Below are positions 41,910-50,842 of a stretch of DNA of 64,000 bases, piece by piece. The notes below the pieces were generated by a model. It was not told where the DNA came from. It saw only the letters and a list, made by a program, of their open reading frames with translations, and searched no databases. The translations under genes were made by a program, and so were the position numbers. The stretch comes from Roseovarius sp. 217 (GTDB taxonomy: Bacteria; Pseudomonadota; Alphaproteobacteria; Rhodobacterales; Rhodobacteraceae): NCBI RefSeq assembly GCF_000152845.1, contig NZ_CH902585.1:137792-201791 (forward strand), in the 5' to 3' direction. Each line of letters starts with the position of its first letter. Within the stretch, counting starts at the first letter, position 1.

Positions 41910-42073
41910 GCCCCGAATCCCTGGTGCTCTTCGCCAAGATATTCGGGCCGATCTGGATGGGCGGGTTCCTCCTGATCGTGTTCATCCGCGCCTACAATCC
42001 CCGGCGGCGAGCGGAACAGCAGCGCATCGCGCGGTCGATTCTGACCTCCGATAGCGCGAAGGAGCGGCGATGA
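41906..42073 (+). CDS. ccoQ: cbb3-type oxidase subunit CcoQ
   Basis: The 55-residue protein has one hydrophobic segment (FGPIWMGGFLLIVFIRAYNP) and a basic tail, the CcoQ pattern. Its start overlaps ccoO and its stop overlaps ccoP, both as ATGA. CcoQ stabilises the complex. Confidence 0.85.
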   Translation: MSPESLVLFAKIFGPIWMGGFLLIVFIRAYNPRRRAEQQRIARSILTSDSAKERR

Positions 42074-42978
42074 CGACAGATCCGAAGGCTTTGCCGGGCG
42101 CCGATCCGCATACCGGCAACCGCGAGGTTGATCCGGTCACCGGCTACGACACGACCGGCCACGACTGGGGCGGGATACGGGAATTGAATACACCCTTCCC
42201 GAAAGTGGCATTGATCGCTCTCGCGATTACGGTCGTCTATTCGGTTATCGCCTGGGTGCTGCTGCCCGCCTGGCCGCTCGGGCGCGACTACACGCGCGGG
42301 CTCCTCGGGCTCGATCAGGGCGAGATGGCGGTGGAGCGCCTGGACCTGATCGATTCCCGCCGAGGCGAGTGGCTTGCACAATTCGAAGATCCGGACTTCG
42401 GCCAGATCACGGCGGACGAGGCCCTGATGGCGCGCGTACGTCCCGCCGCCGACCGGCTCTACCAGGACAATTGCGCCGCCTGCCATGGTGCCGCGGGCCT
42501 GGGCGGCCCCGGCTTTCCGGTTTTGGCGGACGATCACTGGCTCTGGGGCGGAGACCCCGAAACGATCGTCGAGACGCTTCAGGTCGGCATCAATGCCACC
42601 CATCCGGATACAAGGTGGGCCCAGATGCCAGCCTTCGACTGGATGGAGCGACCCGATCGCCGCGCGCTGGCCGAGTATGTCGCGGAGCTCCCTGGTGGGG
42701 AGGCCGACCACGAGAGTCCGGCCGCCGTGCTTTTCGATGAAAACTGCGTCGCATGCCATGGAGACGGCGGTGGCGGCGGGTTGATGAACGGTGCACCTTC
42801 TCTGACCGACAATGCGGTGATCTACGGCCAGAACGCAGCAAGCGTGATGGACACGCTTCGGAACGGGCGCCAGGGCGTCATGCCACACTGGTCCGATCGA
42901 CTGACCGACGCCCAGATCAACCTTCTGGCAGTCTATGTCTCAGGGTTTGGCAACGACGCGGAGGACGGCGATCCATGA
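42070..42978 (+). CDS. ccoP: cbb3-type oxidase subunit III (di-heme cytochrome c)
   Basis: The 302-residue protein has a short N-terminal segment (DPVTGYDTTGHDWGGIRELNTPFP, then a membrane helix) and two CxxCH heme sites (CAACHG, CVACHG), with methionine-ligand regions AQMPAF and GVMPHW. The N-terminal GIRELNTPFP is the typical CcoP entry. It receives electrons from soluble cytochrome c. It overlaps ccoQ and the next small gene by four bases. Confidence 0.95.
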   Translation: MTTDPKALPGADPHTGNREVDPVTGYDTTGHDWGGIRELNTPFPKVALIALAITVVYSVIAWVLLPAWPLGRDYTRGLLGLDQGEMAVERLDLIDSRRGEWLAQFEDPDFGQITADEALMARVRPAADRLYQDNCAACHGAAGLGGPGFPVLADDHWLWGGDPETIVETLQVGINATHPDTRWAQMPAFDWMERPDRRALAEYVAELPGGEADHESPAAVLFDENCVACHGDGGGGGLMNGAPSLTDNAVIYGQNAASVMDTLRNGRQGVMPHWSDRLTDAQINLLAVYVSGFGNDAEDGDP

Positions 42979-43136
42979 CCGCGACTGCGCAGAAACGGCT
43001 TGCCGTGCTCGCCGTCCTGTTGGCCGTGACGATCGTCGTCGGCGCCAACGGCCATCTGCTAGCGGTCGCCTTTCGCTCGCAGCCGGCCTGCGTCGCGGAT
43101 GATCGCGCCGCCACACCCGCGAAACGCGCCTGCTAG
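42975..43136 (+). CDS. Small membrane protein of the cco operon, function unknown
   Basis: The 53-residue product has one hydrophobic segment (LAVLAVLLAVTIVVGANGHLLAVAF) and two C-terminal cysteines (PACVADD, KRAC). Its start overlaps ccoP (ATGA). No family was recognised. Tight linkage suggests a role in the oxidase. Confidence 0.65.
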   Translation: MTATAQKRLAVLAVLLAVTIVVGANGHLLAVAFRSQPACVADDRAATPAKRAC

Positions 43137-43147
43137 GAGGCCCGCCA

Positions 43148-43945
43148 ATGCTCGAACCGCTTCCAACACTCCGTCCGCCGCAGCGTCCCGCTTCCACTAT
43201 GACACGAGGCCTGCCGGCCCGCGCGGCCCTCGACTGGCTGGCCGCCGGATGGCGAGATCTGCGCGCAGCACCGGGGCCGGGGTTGGTCTACGGCGCGCTC
43301 CTCGTCATGATCTCCTACGGCGTGCTGGGGGCGCTCTGGAGCACCGGACTGCTGTACTTGGCGCTGCCCGCGACCTCGGGGTTCCTGATCGTCGGGCCTT
43401 TCCTGGCCATCGGCCTCTACGAACAGAGCCGGCTGCGAGAAGAGGGCGGCCGCGCGACGCTGTTGCAGATGCTGCTGGCGCGCCCGGCGGCCGGAGCGCA
43501 GCTGGCCTATTCAGGCCTTCTTCTGGGGCTTCTCGTCCTTTTCTGGCTGCGCGCGGCGGATCTGCTCTACGCGCTGTTCTTCGGCCTTGCACCCCTTCCG
43601 CTCGCCGGCGACGCGCTCGCAAATGTTCTGACGACAGCCCCTGGCTGGGGGCTTCTCGTCGTTGGCAGCTTGGTCGGCGGGCTGTTCGCTTCCTTCGCTT
43701 TTGCGCTCAGCCTGTTCTCGGTTCCGATGCTGATGATTGAACGCCGCGATGCCCTGACGGCCATGGGTCTTAGTCTCGCGATGACCACGCGCAACCTCGC
43801 GCCCTGCCTTGCGTGGGGCGCGATCATCACTGCAGGTATGGCGCTGGCGGCCGCCACGGGACTGCTGGCGCTCGTCCTCGTCTTCCCCGTGCTCGGCCAT
43901 GGAACGTGGCACGCCTGGCGCGCGATCGGCGGAGAGCCGGAATGA
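43148..43945 (+). CDS. DUF2189-family integral membrane protein
   Basis: The 265-residue protein has about six membrane segments and the DUF2189 pattern (ALDWLAAGWRDLRAAPGPGLVYGALLVMISYGVL, GPFLAIGLYEQSRL, HGTWHAWRAI). Its function is unknown. It is often found near cbb3 or NO-related genes. It overlaps ccoS (ATGA). The AGGAGG just before the ATG supports the start. Confidence 0.85.
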   Translation: MLEPLPTLRPPQRPASTMTRGLPARAALDWLAAGWRDLRAAPGPGLVYGALLVMISYGVLGALWSTGLLYLALPATSGFLIVGPFLAIGLYEQSRLREEGGRATLLQMLLARPAAGAQLAYSGLLLGLLVLFWLRAADLLYALFFGLAPLPLAGDALANVLTTAPGWGLLVVGSLVGGLFASFAFALSLFSVPMLMIERRDALTAMGLSLAMTTRNLAPCLAWGAIITAGMALAAATGLLALVLVFPVLGHGTWHAWRAIGGEPE

Positions 43946-44112
43946 CGGCCCTGCTGGTGCTGATACCCGTTTCAATCGGCATGGGATTGATCGGCCTTGG
44001 AGCATTCATCTGGGCCATGCGCCACCAACAGTTCGACGATCTCGAAGGCAACGCATGGCGGGTCATTGGCCAAATGGAAACCGAAGATGAGAAAGGAAAG
44101 CGCGATGACTGA
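43942..44112 (+). CDS. ccoS: cbb3 oxidase assembly protein CcoS
   Basis: The 56-residue protein has one membrane segment (LLVLIPVSIGMGLIGLGAFIWAM) followed by RHQQFDDLEGNAWRVI, the CcoS signature. CcoS is needed to insert the CcoN cofactors. The usual ccoGHI genes are absent here, so other assembly factors must come from elsewhere in the genome. Confidence 0.9.
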   Translation: MTALLVLIPVSIGMGLIGLGAFIWAMRHQQFDDLEGNAWRVIGQMETEDEKGKRDD

Positions 44113-44347
44113 CTGGCTCCCCACGCTGAAGACAGCAACCCCTCAGGAAGGCTATGACCTTGCGGTCAAGATGGCGCGCGTCGCGGTGAAGATGACGCAG
44201 CCCGATGCCGATGTGCGCGACAAGCTACGCCCGATCTATGCCGAGGACGCCAATGCCCTGATCGCATCGAGCCAGGTCGTGGCCACGCATTTTGCTACGG
44301 TCGCGGCGGCCAACGACTACTGGAGGGCGCCAGATGACGACGATTGA
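44105..44347 (+). CDS. Hypothetical 80-residue protein of the cco operon
   Basis: The product reads MTDWLPTLKTATPQEGYDLAVKMARVAVKM and is probably helical and soluble. No family was recognised. It overlaps ccoS and the DUF6522 gene, so it is co-translated with them. It may be a small assembly or regulatory factor. Confidence 0.7.
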   Translation: MTDWLPTLKTATPQEGYDLAVKMARVAVKMTQPDADVRDKLRPIYAEDANALIASSQVVATHFATVAAANDYWRAPDDDD

Positions 44348-44633
44348 ACGGAACGGAAGCGACTTCGTCGTGCCTGCCGACTTGCTGGCGAGTACCTTCG
44401 GTCTGAGCGAAGCCGCAGTTCGGCAGGGCATGCGAACGAACAGGATCACATCCCAGTCCGAGACCGGCGTGGGCGAGGACGAGGGCCGCTGGAGATTGAC
44501 GTTTTTCTATCAGGACCGGGCCGTCCGGTTCATTATTGATGAGCATGGCGAGGTGTTGAAACGTGCCGGTTTCCCGGTCCGCCGGAGAACGGTGCAGGAA
44601 ACGCCGGCCACGACAGAACCTCGAAGAGAGTGA
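44334..44633 (+). CDS. DUF6522-family protein
   Basis: The 99-residue protein reads MTTIERNGSDFVVPADLLASTFGLSEAAVRQGMRTNRI, then GRWRLTFFYQDRAVRFIIDEHGEVL. It has no membrane segment and no cysteine. I associate it with DUF6522, seen near nitrosative or cbb3 genes, but function is unknown. It ends the cco operon. Confidence 0.65.
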   Translation: MTTIERNGSDFVVPADLLASTFGLSEAAVRQGMRTNRITSQSETGVGEDEGRWRLTFFYQDRAVRFIIDEHGEVLKRAGFPVRRRTVQETPATTEPRRE

Positions 44634-44745
44634 CATGCGTGCCGATGTCCCGCCCTTCGAGGTGATGGCCCACACCTTCTGGCTTGGCGACGAGCCGATG
44701 GAAACGAGCCAGAGGATGTGAAGGTGTTGTCACCCCGACGACCGA

Positions 44746-47181
44746 TCACGCGCGCATCAGCGCATAGGACGGATCGTAGGGCGACGGCGCGATTACTTCT
44801 GTGCCGACAATCTCGCCATAGGAGTCGAGGTCGATTTTCGTGCCAGGGACAGCCAGAGCCGGTTCGACGAAGGCATAGGCGAGGTTCATGCCGACCCTGT
44901 GGCCCCAGTCGCCCGAGGTGATGGTGCCGACGACTTTGCCGTCCTGCATCAGCGAGGCACCGCCGTGGGCCGGGGCGTTGGTGGCGTCGACCTTGAGCGT
45001 GACCAGCTTCTTGCGCGGGCCTTCCTCGATACGCTTGAGCAGCGCCTCCTTGCCGATGAAATCGCCCTTCTCGGGCTTTACGAAGCGATCGAGTGCGGTC
45101 TCGAAGGGGTCGAACTCGGTGATCAGGTCGGCCTTCCAGTGCATGAAGCCCTTTTCCATCCGCATCGAGTCGACGGCGCGTGCCCCGAAGAGCTTCAGAC
45201 CAAAGGCTTCACCAGCCTTTCTGAGCGCGAGGTAGGCAGCATAAAGCGAGGCGTTGGGTACGTGGATCTCGTAGGCCAATTCGCCAGAAAAGCTGACGCC
45301 GAGAACCGTCGCCGGGGCGAAGCCGATGAAGCATTCCCGCACGCTGAGCCAGGGGAAGGCCTCTTTTGACCAGTCGCCGCGGGCTGCTGCTGAAAGCACG
45401 TCGCGCGCCTTGGGTCCGGCAAGAACGAGGATGGTCTGATCGTTGGTCAGACTGCGGATCTGCACGTCTTCATCAGGGTTCAGATGGGCGGTCAGCCAAT
45501 CCATGTCGTGGTATTCGCTGGCTGCGGCGGACCCGTACCAGACCCGCGCCGGGCCACGGTCGGAGGCCGGAATATTGGCCACCGTGGCCTCGCCCTTTAT
45601 ATGTCCGTGATGGTTCAGCAGGTAGCCGAGGCCGACGCGACCGTCGCGTTTCGTCACTGCGCCGCAGAACATCCGGTCGAGGAAGGCGTGGCGGTCGGCG
45701 CCGGTGATCTCGAACCGGTTGAAGCCGTTGACCTCGCAGAGGCCGACGTTTTCTTGCACGTTCTTCACCTCGGCGGCGATGACGTCGAACGCCTCGTCGA
45801 AGTCGAAGCTGAGCGTGGGGTGAAAGTCGGGCGACGGTTTGATGTAGTCGACCCGCTCCCAGCCGTTCACAACGGTGAACTCGGCGCCCTCGGACGCGAA
45901 GATCGGCGTCAGGGGAGTGGTTTTGGCCGGGCGGCCTGCCGGGCGATGCTCATGCGGGAAGTGGAATCGGAATTCGTTCTGATAATCCTCGATCGCCTTG
46001 AGGGCGGTCAGTTCCACGTTTGTGTGACCGGTGAAGCGGCGCGGGTCGATGACCCAGGTGTCGTAGCAGGCTTCGCCGTGGACGATCTGTTGCGCGAGCA
46101 GCCAGCCGTGACCGCCGCCTTCGCCGAGGCCGGCGCGGAGACCGATGATGCAGAAGGCGTTGCGCTTGCCGGGGATCGGGCCGACCAGCGGCGCGCCGTC
46201 GATGGTATATGTGATCGGGCCGTTGACGATGGACCGGATGCCGGTTTCGGCCAGCGCGGGCATGCGTTCAAAGGCGCCTTCCATGACGTCCATCACGCGG
46301 TCGAGGTCGTCCGGGCACAGCGCGTTGACAAAGTTCGGGTCAATCCCGTCCATGCCCCAGGTCTTGCAGTCCTGTTCATAGAACCCCACGAGCAGGCCGT
46401 TCTTTTCCTGGCGGCTGTAGTAGTCCGAGATCGGACAGCGCAGCAGCGGCATGCGGTGGCCTGCCTCGACAATCGCGGGGATATCCTCGGTAAGGAAATA
46501 CTGATGCTCCATCGACGCGACGGGGTGATGCACGCCCATCATCGCGCCCACCTCGTTCACGCGGTAGCCACAGGCGTTGACCACGATATCGCAATCGATA
46601 TCACCCTTTTCCGTATGTACGGTCCAAGTATCGTCCTTGTGCTGGGTCAGCGCGGTCACAGGCGTTTCGCGGTAGACCTCCGCCCCGGCCTTGCGGGCGT
46701 GGTAGGCCAGCGCCTGACATAGCTGCGCCGGGTCGATATCGCCGTCCAGCGGATCCCAGAGCCCGCCCAGCAGATTGGTGGTCGAGATCAGAGGGTGACG
46801 GCGGGCACATTCCTCGGCATCAATCACCTCGAACTCGACGCCCATACCGCGCGCCATCGAGGTGAAATGGCGATAGCCCTGCATTTGTGCGGGCGTGTTG
46901 GCCAGCCGGATGCCGCCGTCAGCATGGTGATAGTTGATCGGATATTCGGGATCTTCAGACAGTTTCTTGTACAAGTTGATCGAATGCGTCTTCAGCCCCA
47001 CCATCGTCTGGGTGCCGCCGAAATTCGTAACCTGCGCCGCGGAATGCCATGTCGTGCCCGAGGTTAACTCGTTGCGCTCGACCAGGACCACATCGGTCCA
47101 GCCTTCCTGTGTGAGGTGGTAAAGCGTCGAGCAACCGGCGATGCCGCCACCGATAACAACAACTTTGGTCCGAGATTTCAT
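44746..47181 (-). CDS. FAD-dependent dimethylglycine/sarcosine dehydrogenase-like enzyme with GcvT domain
   Basis: The 811-residue enzyme has an N-terminal DAO domain (VVIGGGIAGCSTLYHLTQEGWTDVVLVERNELTSGTTWHSAAQ; the H in TWHSAA is at the site of covalent flavin attachment in DMGDH), an FAO_M bridge, and C-terminal GCV_T domains (GLCEVNGFNRFEITGADRHAFLDRM, ARAVDSMRMEKGFMHWKADL, YAFVEP). It should demethylate an N-methylated amine and pass formaldehyde to tetrahydrofolate. It is divergent from an mttB homologue. The exact substrate is not fixed. Confidence 0.92.
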   Translation of the reverse strand: MKSRTKVVVIGGGIAGCSTLYHLTQEGWTDVVLVERNELTSGTTWHSAAQVTNFGGTQTMVGLKTHSINLYKKLSEDPEYPINYHHADGGIRLANTPAQMQGYRHFTSMARGMGVEFEVIDAEECARRHPLISTTNLLGGLWDPLDGDIDPAQLCQALAYHARKAGAEVYRETPVTALTQHKDDTWTVHTEKGDIDCDIVVNACGYRVNEVGAMMGVHHPVASMEHQYFLTEDIPAIVEAGHRMPLLRCPISDYYSRQEKNGLLVGFYEQDCKTWGMDGIDPNFVNALCPDDLDRVMDVMEGAFERMPALAETGIRSIVNGPITYTIDGAPLVGPIPGKRNAFCIIGLRAGLGEGGGHGWLLAQQIVHGEACYDTWVIDPRRFTGHTNVELTALKAIEDYQNEFRFHFPHEHRPAGRPAKTTPLTPIFASEGAEFTVVNGWERVDYIKPSPDFHPTLSFDFDEAFDVIAAEVKNVQENVGLCEVNGFNRFEITGADRHAFLDRMFCGAVTKRDGRVGLGYLLNHHGHIKGEATVANIPASDRGPARVWYGSAAASEYHDMDWLTAHLNPDEDVQIRSLTNDQTILVLAGPKARDVLSAAARGDWSKEAFPWLSVRECFIGFAPATVLGVSFSGELAYEIHVPNASLYAAYLALRKAGEAFGLKLFGARAVDSMRMEKGFMHWKADLITEFDPFETALDRFVKPEKGDFIGKEALLKRIEEGPRKKLVTLKVDATNAPAHGGASLMQDGKVVGTITSGDWGHRVGMNLAYAFVEPALAVPGTKIDLDSYGEIVGTEVIAPSPYDPSYALMRA

Positions 47182-47359
47182 GGGGTGCGCCTCCGATACA
47201 TGCTGCCGGGATAAGGGGGGGAACCTGACGGCCCCGCAATCTGGACACCGTCGGTTTCAAAAAATCTAAGTCAGCATTTGATTAAGTGAGATTAAGCGCG
47301 AAAGATTTGCCCCCCACTCACAGAACGCGCCACATGCGGGACACGCGGGAAGGATCGCC

Positions 47360-48877
47360 ATGTCGGGCACACACGGGAAACGCACAGGACGCAGCGAGCG
47401 CATGGCGCTGCGCGCGGCAAAGCCGGTGATCGATCCCTGCCCGCCGGGGCAGATCGGCGGCAGCTACAAACCGCTCACTGACGAAGACATCCGCCGCATC
47501 TACTCCACCGCGCTCGACCTGCTGGAACGGCTTGGCATGGGCGAGGTGCCGCAGCGCCTTCAGGCCGATCTGATCGCCGCGGGTGCTGTGGACAACGGCG
47601 CCGGCCGGGTGCTGTTTCCGCCTGCGCTGGTGGAACGGGCCGTCGATCAGTCGGCATGCACATTTGTGCTGCATGGCCGCGATCCCGCGCGCTCCATCGA
47701 AGTGGGCGGCAACAGGGTCTACTTCGGCACAGGCGGTGCCGCGGTGCAGACGCTCGACCTGGACAGCGGGCTGTACCGACCCTCAACGCTCGCAGATCTG
47801 CATGATTTCACTCGACTGCAGGACGCGCTGGCCAATGTCAGCTGGTTCACCCGCTGTTGTGTCGCAACCGATGTTCCGGACAATCTGGATCTGGATATCA
47901 ACACCGCCTATGCTTTGGTCAAGAACACCACCAAACCCGTTGCCACCTCTTTCACGCTGGCCGAACACGTGGCTCCGATTGTCGAAATGCTCGATATCGT
48001 TGCGGGCGGCCCGGGCGAATTTTCCAGACGTCCGTTTCTCAAGGCGCATATCAGCCCGGTGATTTCGCCGATGCGTTATGGCGAAGATGCGGTTGATGTG
48101 GTCTATGAATGCATCCGCCATAATATTCCGATGTCCTGCATTACCGCCGCGCAGGCGGGGGCGACCGCACCGGCCACCCTGGCGGGGTTTCTGGCGCAAT
48201 CGCTGGCGGAAACCCTGGCCAGCCTTGTCATGGTGCATGCGATACAGCCCGGCTTTCCGATGGTGTTTTCCAACTGGCCGCTTGTGGTCGACCTGCGCAC
48301 CGGGTCCTTTTCGGGTGGAAGCGGCGAAACCGCCGTGCTCAATGCTGCCTCGGCGCAGGTGTCGAACTGGCTGGGCCTGCCGTCGGGCGTGGCCTGCTCG
48401 ATGACCGACGCCAAGGCTATCGATGCGCAATACGGGATGGAAAAAGGCATAACATCCATGGCTGCCGCACTGGCCGGGGCGAACCTGATCTACGAAAGCT
48501 CGGGCATGACCGCATCATTGCTGGGGGCCAGTTTCGAGGCATTTGTGCTGGACGACGAAATGCACTCGAATACCTATCGTACGTTGCGCGGGATCGAAGT
48601 GACCGACGACAACCTGGGCTTTGACGTGATCCGCGACGCGGTGCTTGGCCCGGGGCACTTTCTGGGCAGCCAGCACACGTTTTCCGCTATGGAGCGAGAT
48701 TACTTTTACCCCAGGATCGCCGACCGCGAGGCGCCGCGCACCTGGGCCGAAAAGGGTGCGCAGGATGCCTGGGGCAAGGCGCGGGCGCGCGCGAAGGAAA
48801 TCCTGCAAGATCATCGGCCGGTCTATCTGACCGAAGAGCAGGACCAAAAAATCCGCGCCCTGTTCAACATTCTTTGA
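47360..48877 (+). CDS. MttB-family methyltransferase (non-pyrrolysine)
   Basis: The 505-residue protein has MttB family features (RIYSTALDLLERLGMGEVP, YFGTGGAAVQTLDLDSG, NWLGLPSGVACSMTDAKAIDAQYGMEKG). There is no in-frame TAG, so it lacks the pyrrolysine of true trimethylamine methyltransferases. It is likely to demethylate a quaternary amine such as a betaine to a corrinoid protein, but no corrinoid gene is in view. It is divergent from the DMGDH-like gene, with 178 bases between. Confidence 0.88.
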   Translation: MSGTHGKRTGRSERMALRAAKPVIDPCPPGQIGGSYKPLTDEDIRRIYSTALDLLERLGMGEVPQRLQADLIAAGAVDNGAGRVLFPPALVERAVDQSACTFVLHGRDPARSIEVGGNRVYFGTGGAAVQTLDLDSGLYRPSTLADLHDFTRLQDALANVSWFTRCCVATDVPDNLDLDINTAYALVKNTTKPVATSFTLAEHVAPIVEMLDIVAGGPGEFSRRPFLKAHISPVISPMRYGEDAVDVVYECIRHNIPMSCITAAQAGATAPATLAGFLAQSLAETLASLVMVHAIQPGFPMVFSNWPLVVDLRTGSFSGGSGETAVLNAASAQVSNWLGLPSGVACSMTDAKAIDAQYGMEKGITSMAAALAGANLIYESSGMTASLLGASFEAFVLDDEMHSNTYRTLRGIEVTDDNLGFDVIRDAVLGPGHFLGSQHTFSAMERDYFYPRIADREAPRTWAEKGAQDAWGKARARAKEILQDHRPVYLTEEQDQKIRALFNIL

Positions 48878-48886
48878 CGATGGGCT

Positions 48887-49864
48887 TCAGTCGAGCAGCT
48901 TGAAACTATCGGCAAGCCAGGGGTCACTGCGGTGAAACGGGGTTAGCGCGTGATCCCGGATCAGTTGGCGCATTTTGCTGTCTACCAGTTCGATCACTGA
49001 CCGTGAGCAATCCGGCGTCGAGACCAGCGCCAAGGTGCGCGCGAAGTTCTTACCCGGCAAAAACCGGTGCATCCGCAACCTCGCTTGAAACCGCTTTGCG
49101 CGCGAGAACAAAAGCGGGGTGGTGATTGTCCAGCCGGCCCCGGCGGCGACCATGGCCATCAGGGTCTGGTTGTTGCTGCATTCGAACCGATGCGGCGACG
49201 TGACCCCGATCCTTCGCAATTGCGATTCGATCTGCCGGGCTATCATCAAGTTATTGGAAAAGCGCAGGAACGGAAGCTTGGTACGTCCTTCAACGATATC
49301 GCTCAGCGATTGCTCCGTGATCAGCGGCAGCACCGCCACAAAGGGATCGCGCAGCAGTGGCCTGTCGCGAAGATCGCTGAACCTTTCGTCGGGTGCTGTA
49401 GTGATGCCGATATCAAGCTGCCGGTTGCGCAGCATGTCGATAATCTCGTGGCTCGAATCCGTATGATACATGAAATCGCATGTCGGCATGCTGGTCGACA
49501 GGAACACCGCCAGTTCGGGGATGATGTCGCTGTCAAAATCCTCGATCGTTCCAAGCCGAAGATAGCTTGCCTCGGTCACGCTGCCGGCGGAAGCCTCGGC
49601 CTTGGCCTTGCGGATCGCGAGCAGCGCCTCTTCTATGTTGCGCAAGAAGGTCTGGCCCTTGGGTGTCAATACCATCGGCCTGCGGGAGTGATTGAACAAC
49701 TCAACTCCCAAATGCTCTTCAAGCGCGCGCAGATGATGCGACACGGTGCTAACCGTCAGCCCGGCCTCCTGCGCGGCGGCTTGTAGAGACCCATCCCTCG
49801 CGCAGGTCTGAAACAGTTCCAGCGACTTGAGGCTGAGATCTTTGGAGGTGTTCAAGCGGGGCAT
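48887..49864 (-). CDS. LysR-family regulator
   Basis: The 325-residue protein has the LysR helix-turn-helix (SLKSLELFQTCARDGSLQAAAQEAGLTVSTVSHHLRALEEHLGVELFNHSRRPMVLTPKG) and a substrate-binding domain. The ATG at 49864 (MPRLNTS) follows GAAAGG; a longer start at 49930 is less likely. It is divergent from the betaine-binding protein gene and converges with mttB. It probably senses a methylated amine and controls the cluster. Confidence 0.92.
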   Translation of the reverse strand: MPRLNTSKDLSLKSLELFQTCARDGSLQAAAQEAGLTVSTVSHHLRALEEHLGVELFNHSRRPMVLTPKGQTFLRNIEEALLAIRKAKAEASAGSVTEASYLRLGTIEDFDSDIIPELAVFLSTSMPTCDFMYHTDSSHEIIDMLRNRQLDIGITTAPDERFSDLRDRPLLRDPFVAVLPLITEQSLSDIVEGRTKLPFLRFSNNLMIARQIESQLRRIGVTSPHRFECSNNQTLMAMVAAGAGWTITTPLLFSRAKRFQARLRMHRFLPGKNFARTLALVSTPDCSRSVIELVDSKMRQLIRDHALTPFHRSDPWLADSFKLLD

Positions 49865-50029
49865 GGGGCCTTTCGAGCGGAGCACGGTTTGGCGAAGCTT
49901 ACGCGCAATTTTTGCGAATATAAATCTCAATAATTCTTACCAGGGAGGAAGTGTTCTGACCCTGTCCGGAAACGTGGAAGCGTCGATTTTTATAGATCCA
50001 CTCGCACACCAAACCCGATAGGAGAGAAT

Positions 50030-50842
50030 ATGAAACAGATTATTCTGGCGTCCGCATGCACGCTCGGCCTTGCCGCGCCGGCCCTCGCGCAGAACTGCGG
50101 TGAAGTGACCATCACCCAGATGGACTGGGCTTCGGCCAATGTCGTCACCTCGGTCGCGAAGTTCCTGATGGAGCAAGGCTATGGCTGTGACGTCACGACC
50201 GTGCCGTCCTCGACCCCAACGGCGCTGACCGCGGTCGCCGAAACCGGCACCCCCGATATTCTGACCGAGCTTTGGGTCAACACCGCGCCCGCCTATGCCA
50301 AATTGGTGGAAGAGAGCAAGCTGGTCGAACTGGCCGACGTGTTGTCCGACGGTGGCATCGAGGGCCTGTTCGTACCTCAATACGTGGTCGATGCGCACCC
50401 CGAGGCGGCGACCCTCGAAGGTATTCTCGCCAATCCCGATCTGGTCGGACGCCGCTTTGACAATTGCCCCGACGGCTGGGCCTGCCGGACCGTGAACGAC
50501 AACATGAACAAGGTCATCGATTTCCAAGGCGCCGGTATCGAGGTGTTCAACCACGGCTCCGGCGAAACCCTCGCCACCGCCATCGCGTCGGCCTATGCCG
50601 ACAAGGAGCCCTGGTTCGGGTTCTACTGGTCGCCCACAGCCATTCTGGGCAAATATCCGATGGTGTTGGTCGACATGGGTGCCGATGACGCCGCCGTTCA
50701 TGCCTGTAACAGCGATCCCGAATGCACTGAACCGGGAATTTCGGCCTATCCGCGCGCAGCGGTCAAGACCGCCGCCACCGCCACCTTCCAGGCACGCGAG
50801 CCCGAGGTGGCTGAACTGATGTCGCACATCTCATTCACGGGA
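50030..50842 (+). pseudogene. proX: Glycine-betaine-type ABC substrate-binding protein, truncated by an IS
   Basis: The frame begins with a signal (MKQIILASACTLGLAAPALA) and continues into an OpuAC/ProX domain (EVTITQMDWASANVVTSVAKFLMEQGYGCDV, DILTELWVN, PWFGFYWSPTAILGKY). At 50839 an ISKra4-type end interrupts it after LMSHISFT, so about 30-50 residues are lost, and the frame runs into IS sequence to 50887. Permease and ATPase genes are not seen. GAGAGAATATG gives the start. The receptor is likely inactive. Confidence 0.88.

Noticed and set aside
45484..46722. 412-codon plus-strand frame opposite the DMGDH-like gene
   Set aside because: Shadow frame; the minus-strand enzyme is continuous with FAD and GcvT motifs.
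47360..48877. Pyrrolysine-containing trimethylamine methyltransferase
   Set aside because: No in-frame amber codon occurs and no pyl genes are in view, so it is a non-pyrrolysine family member.
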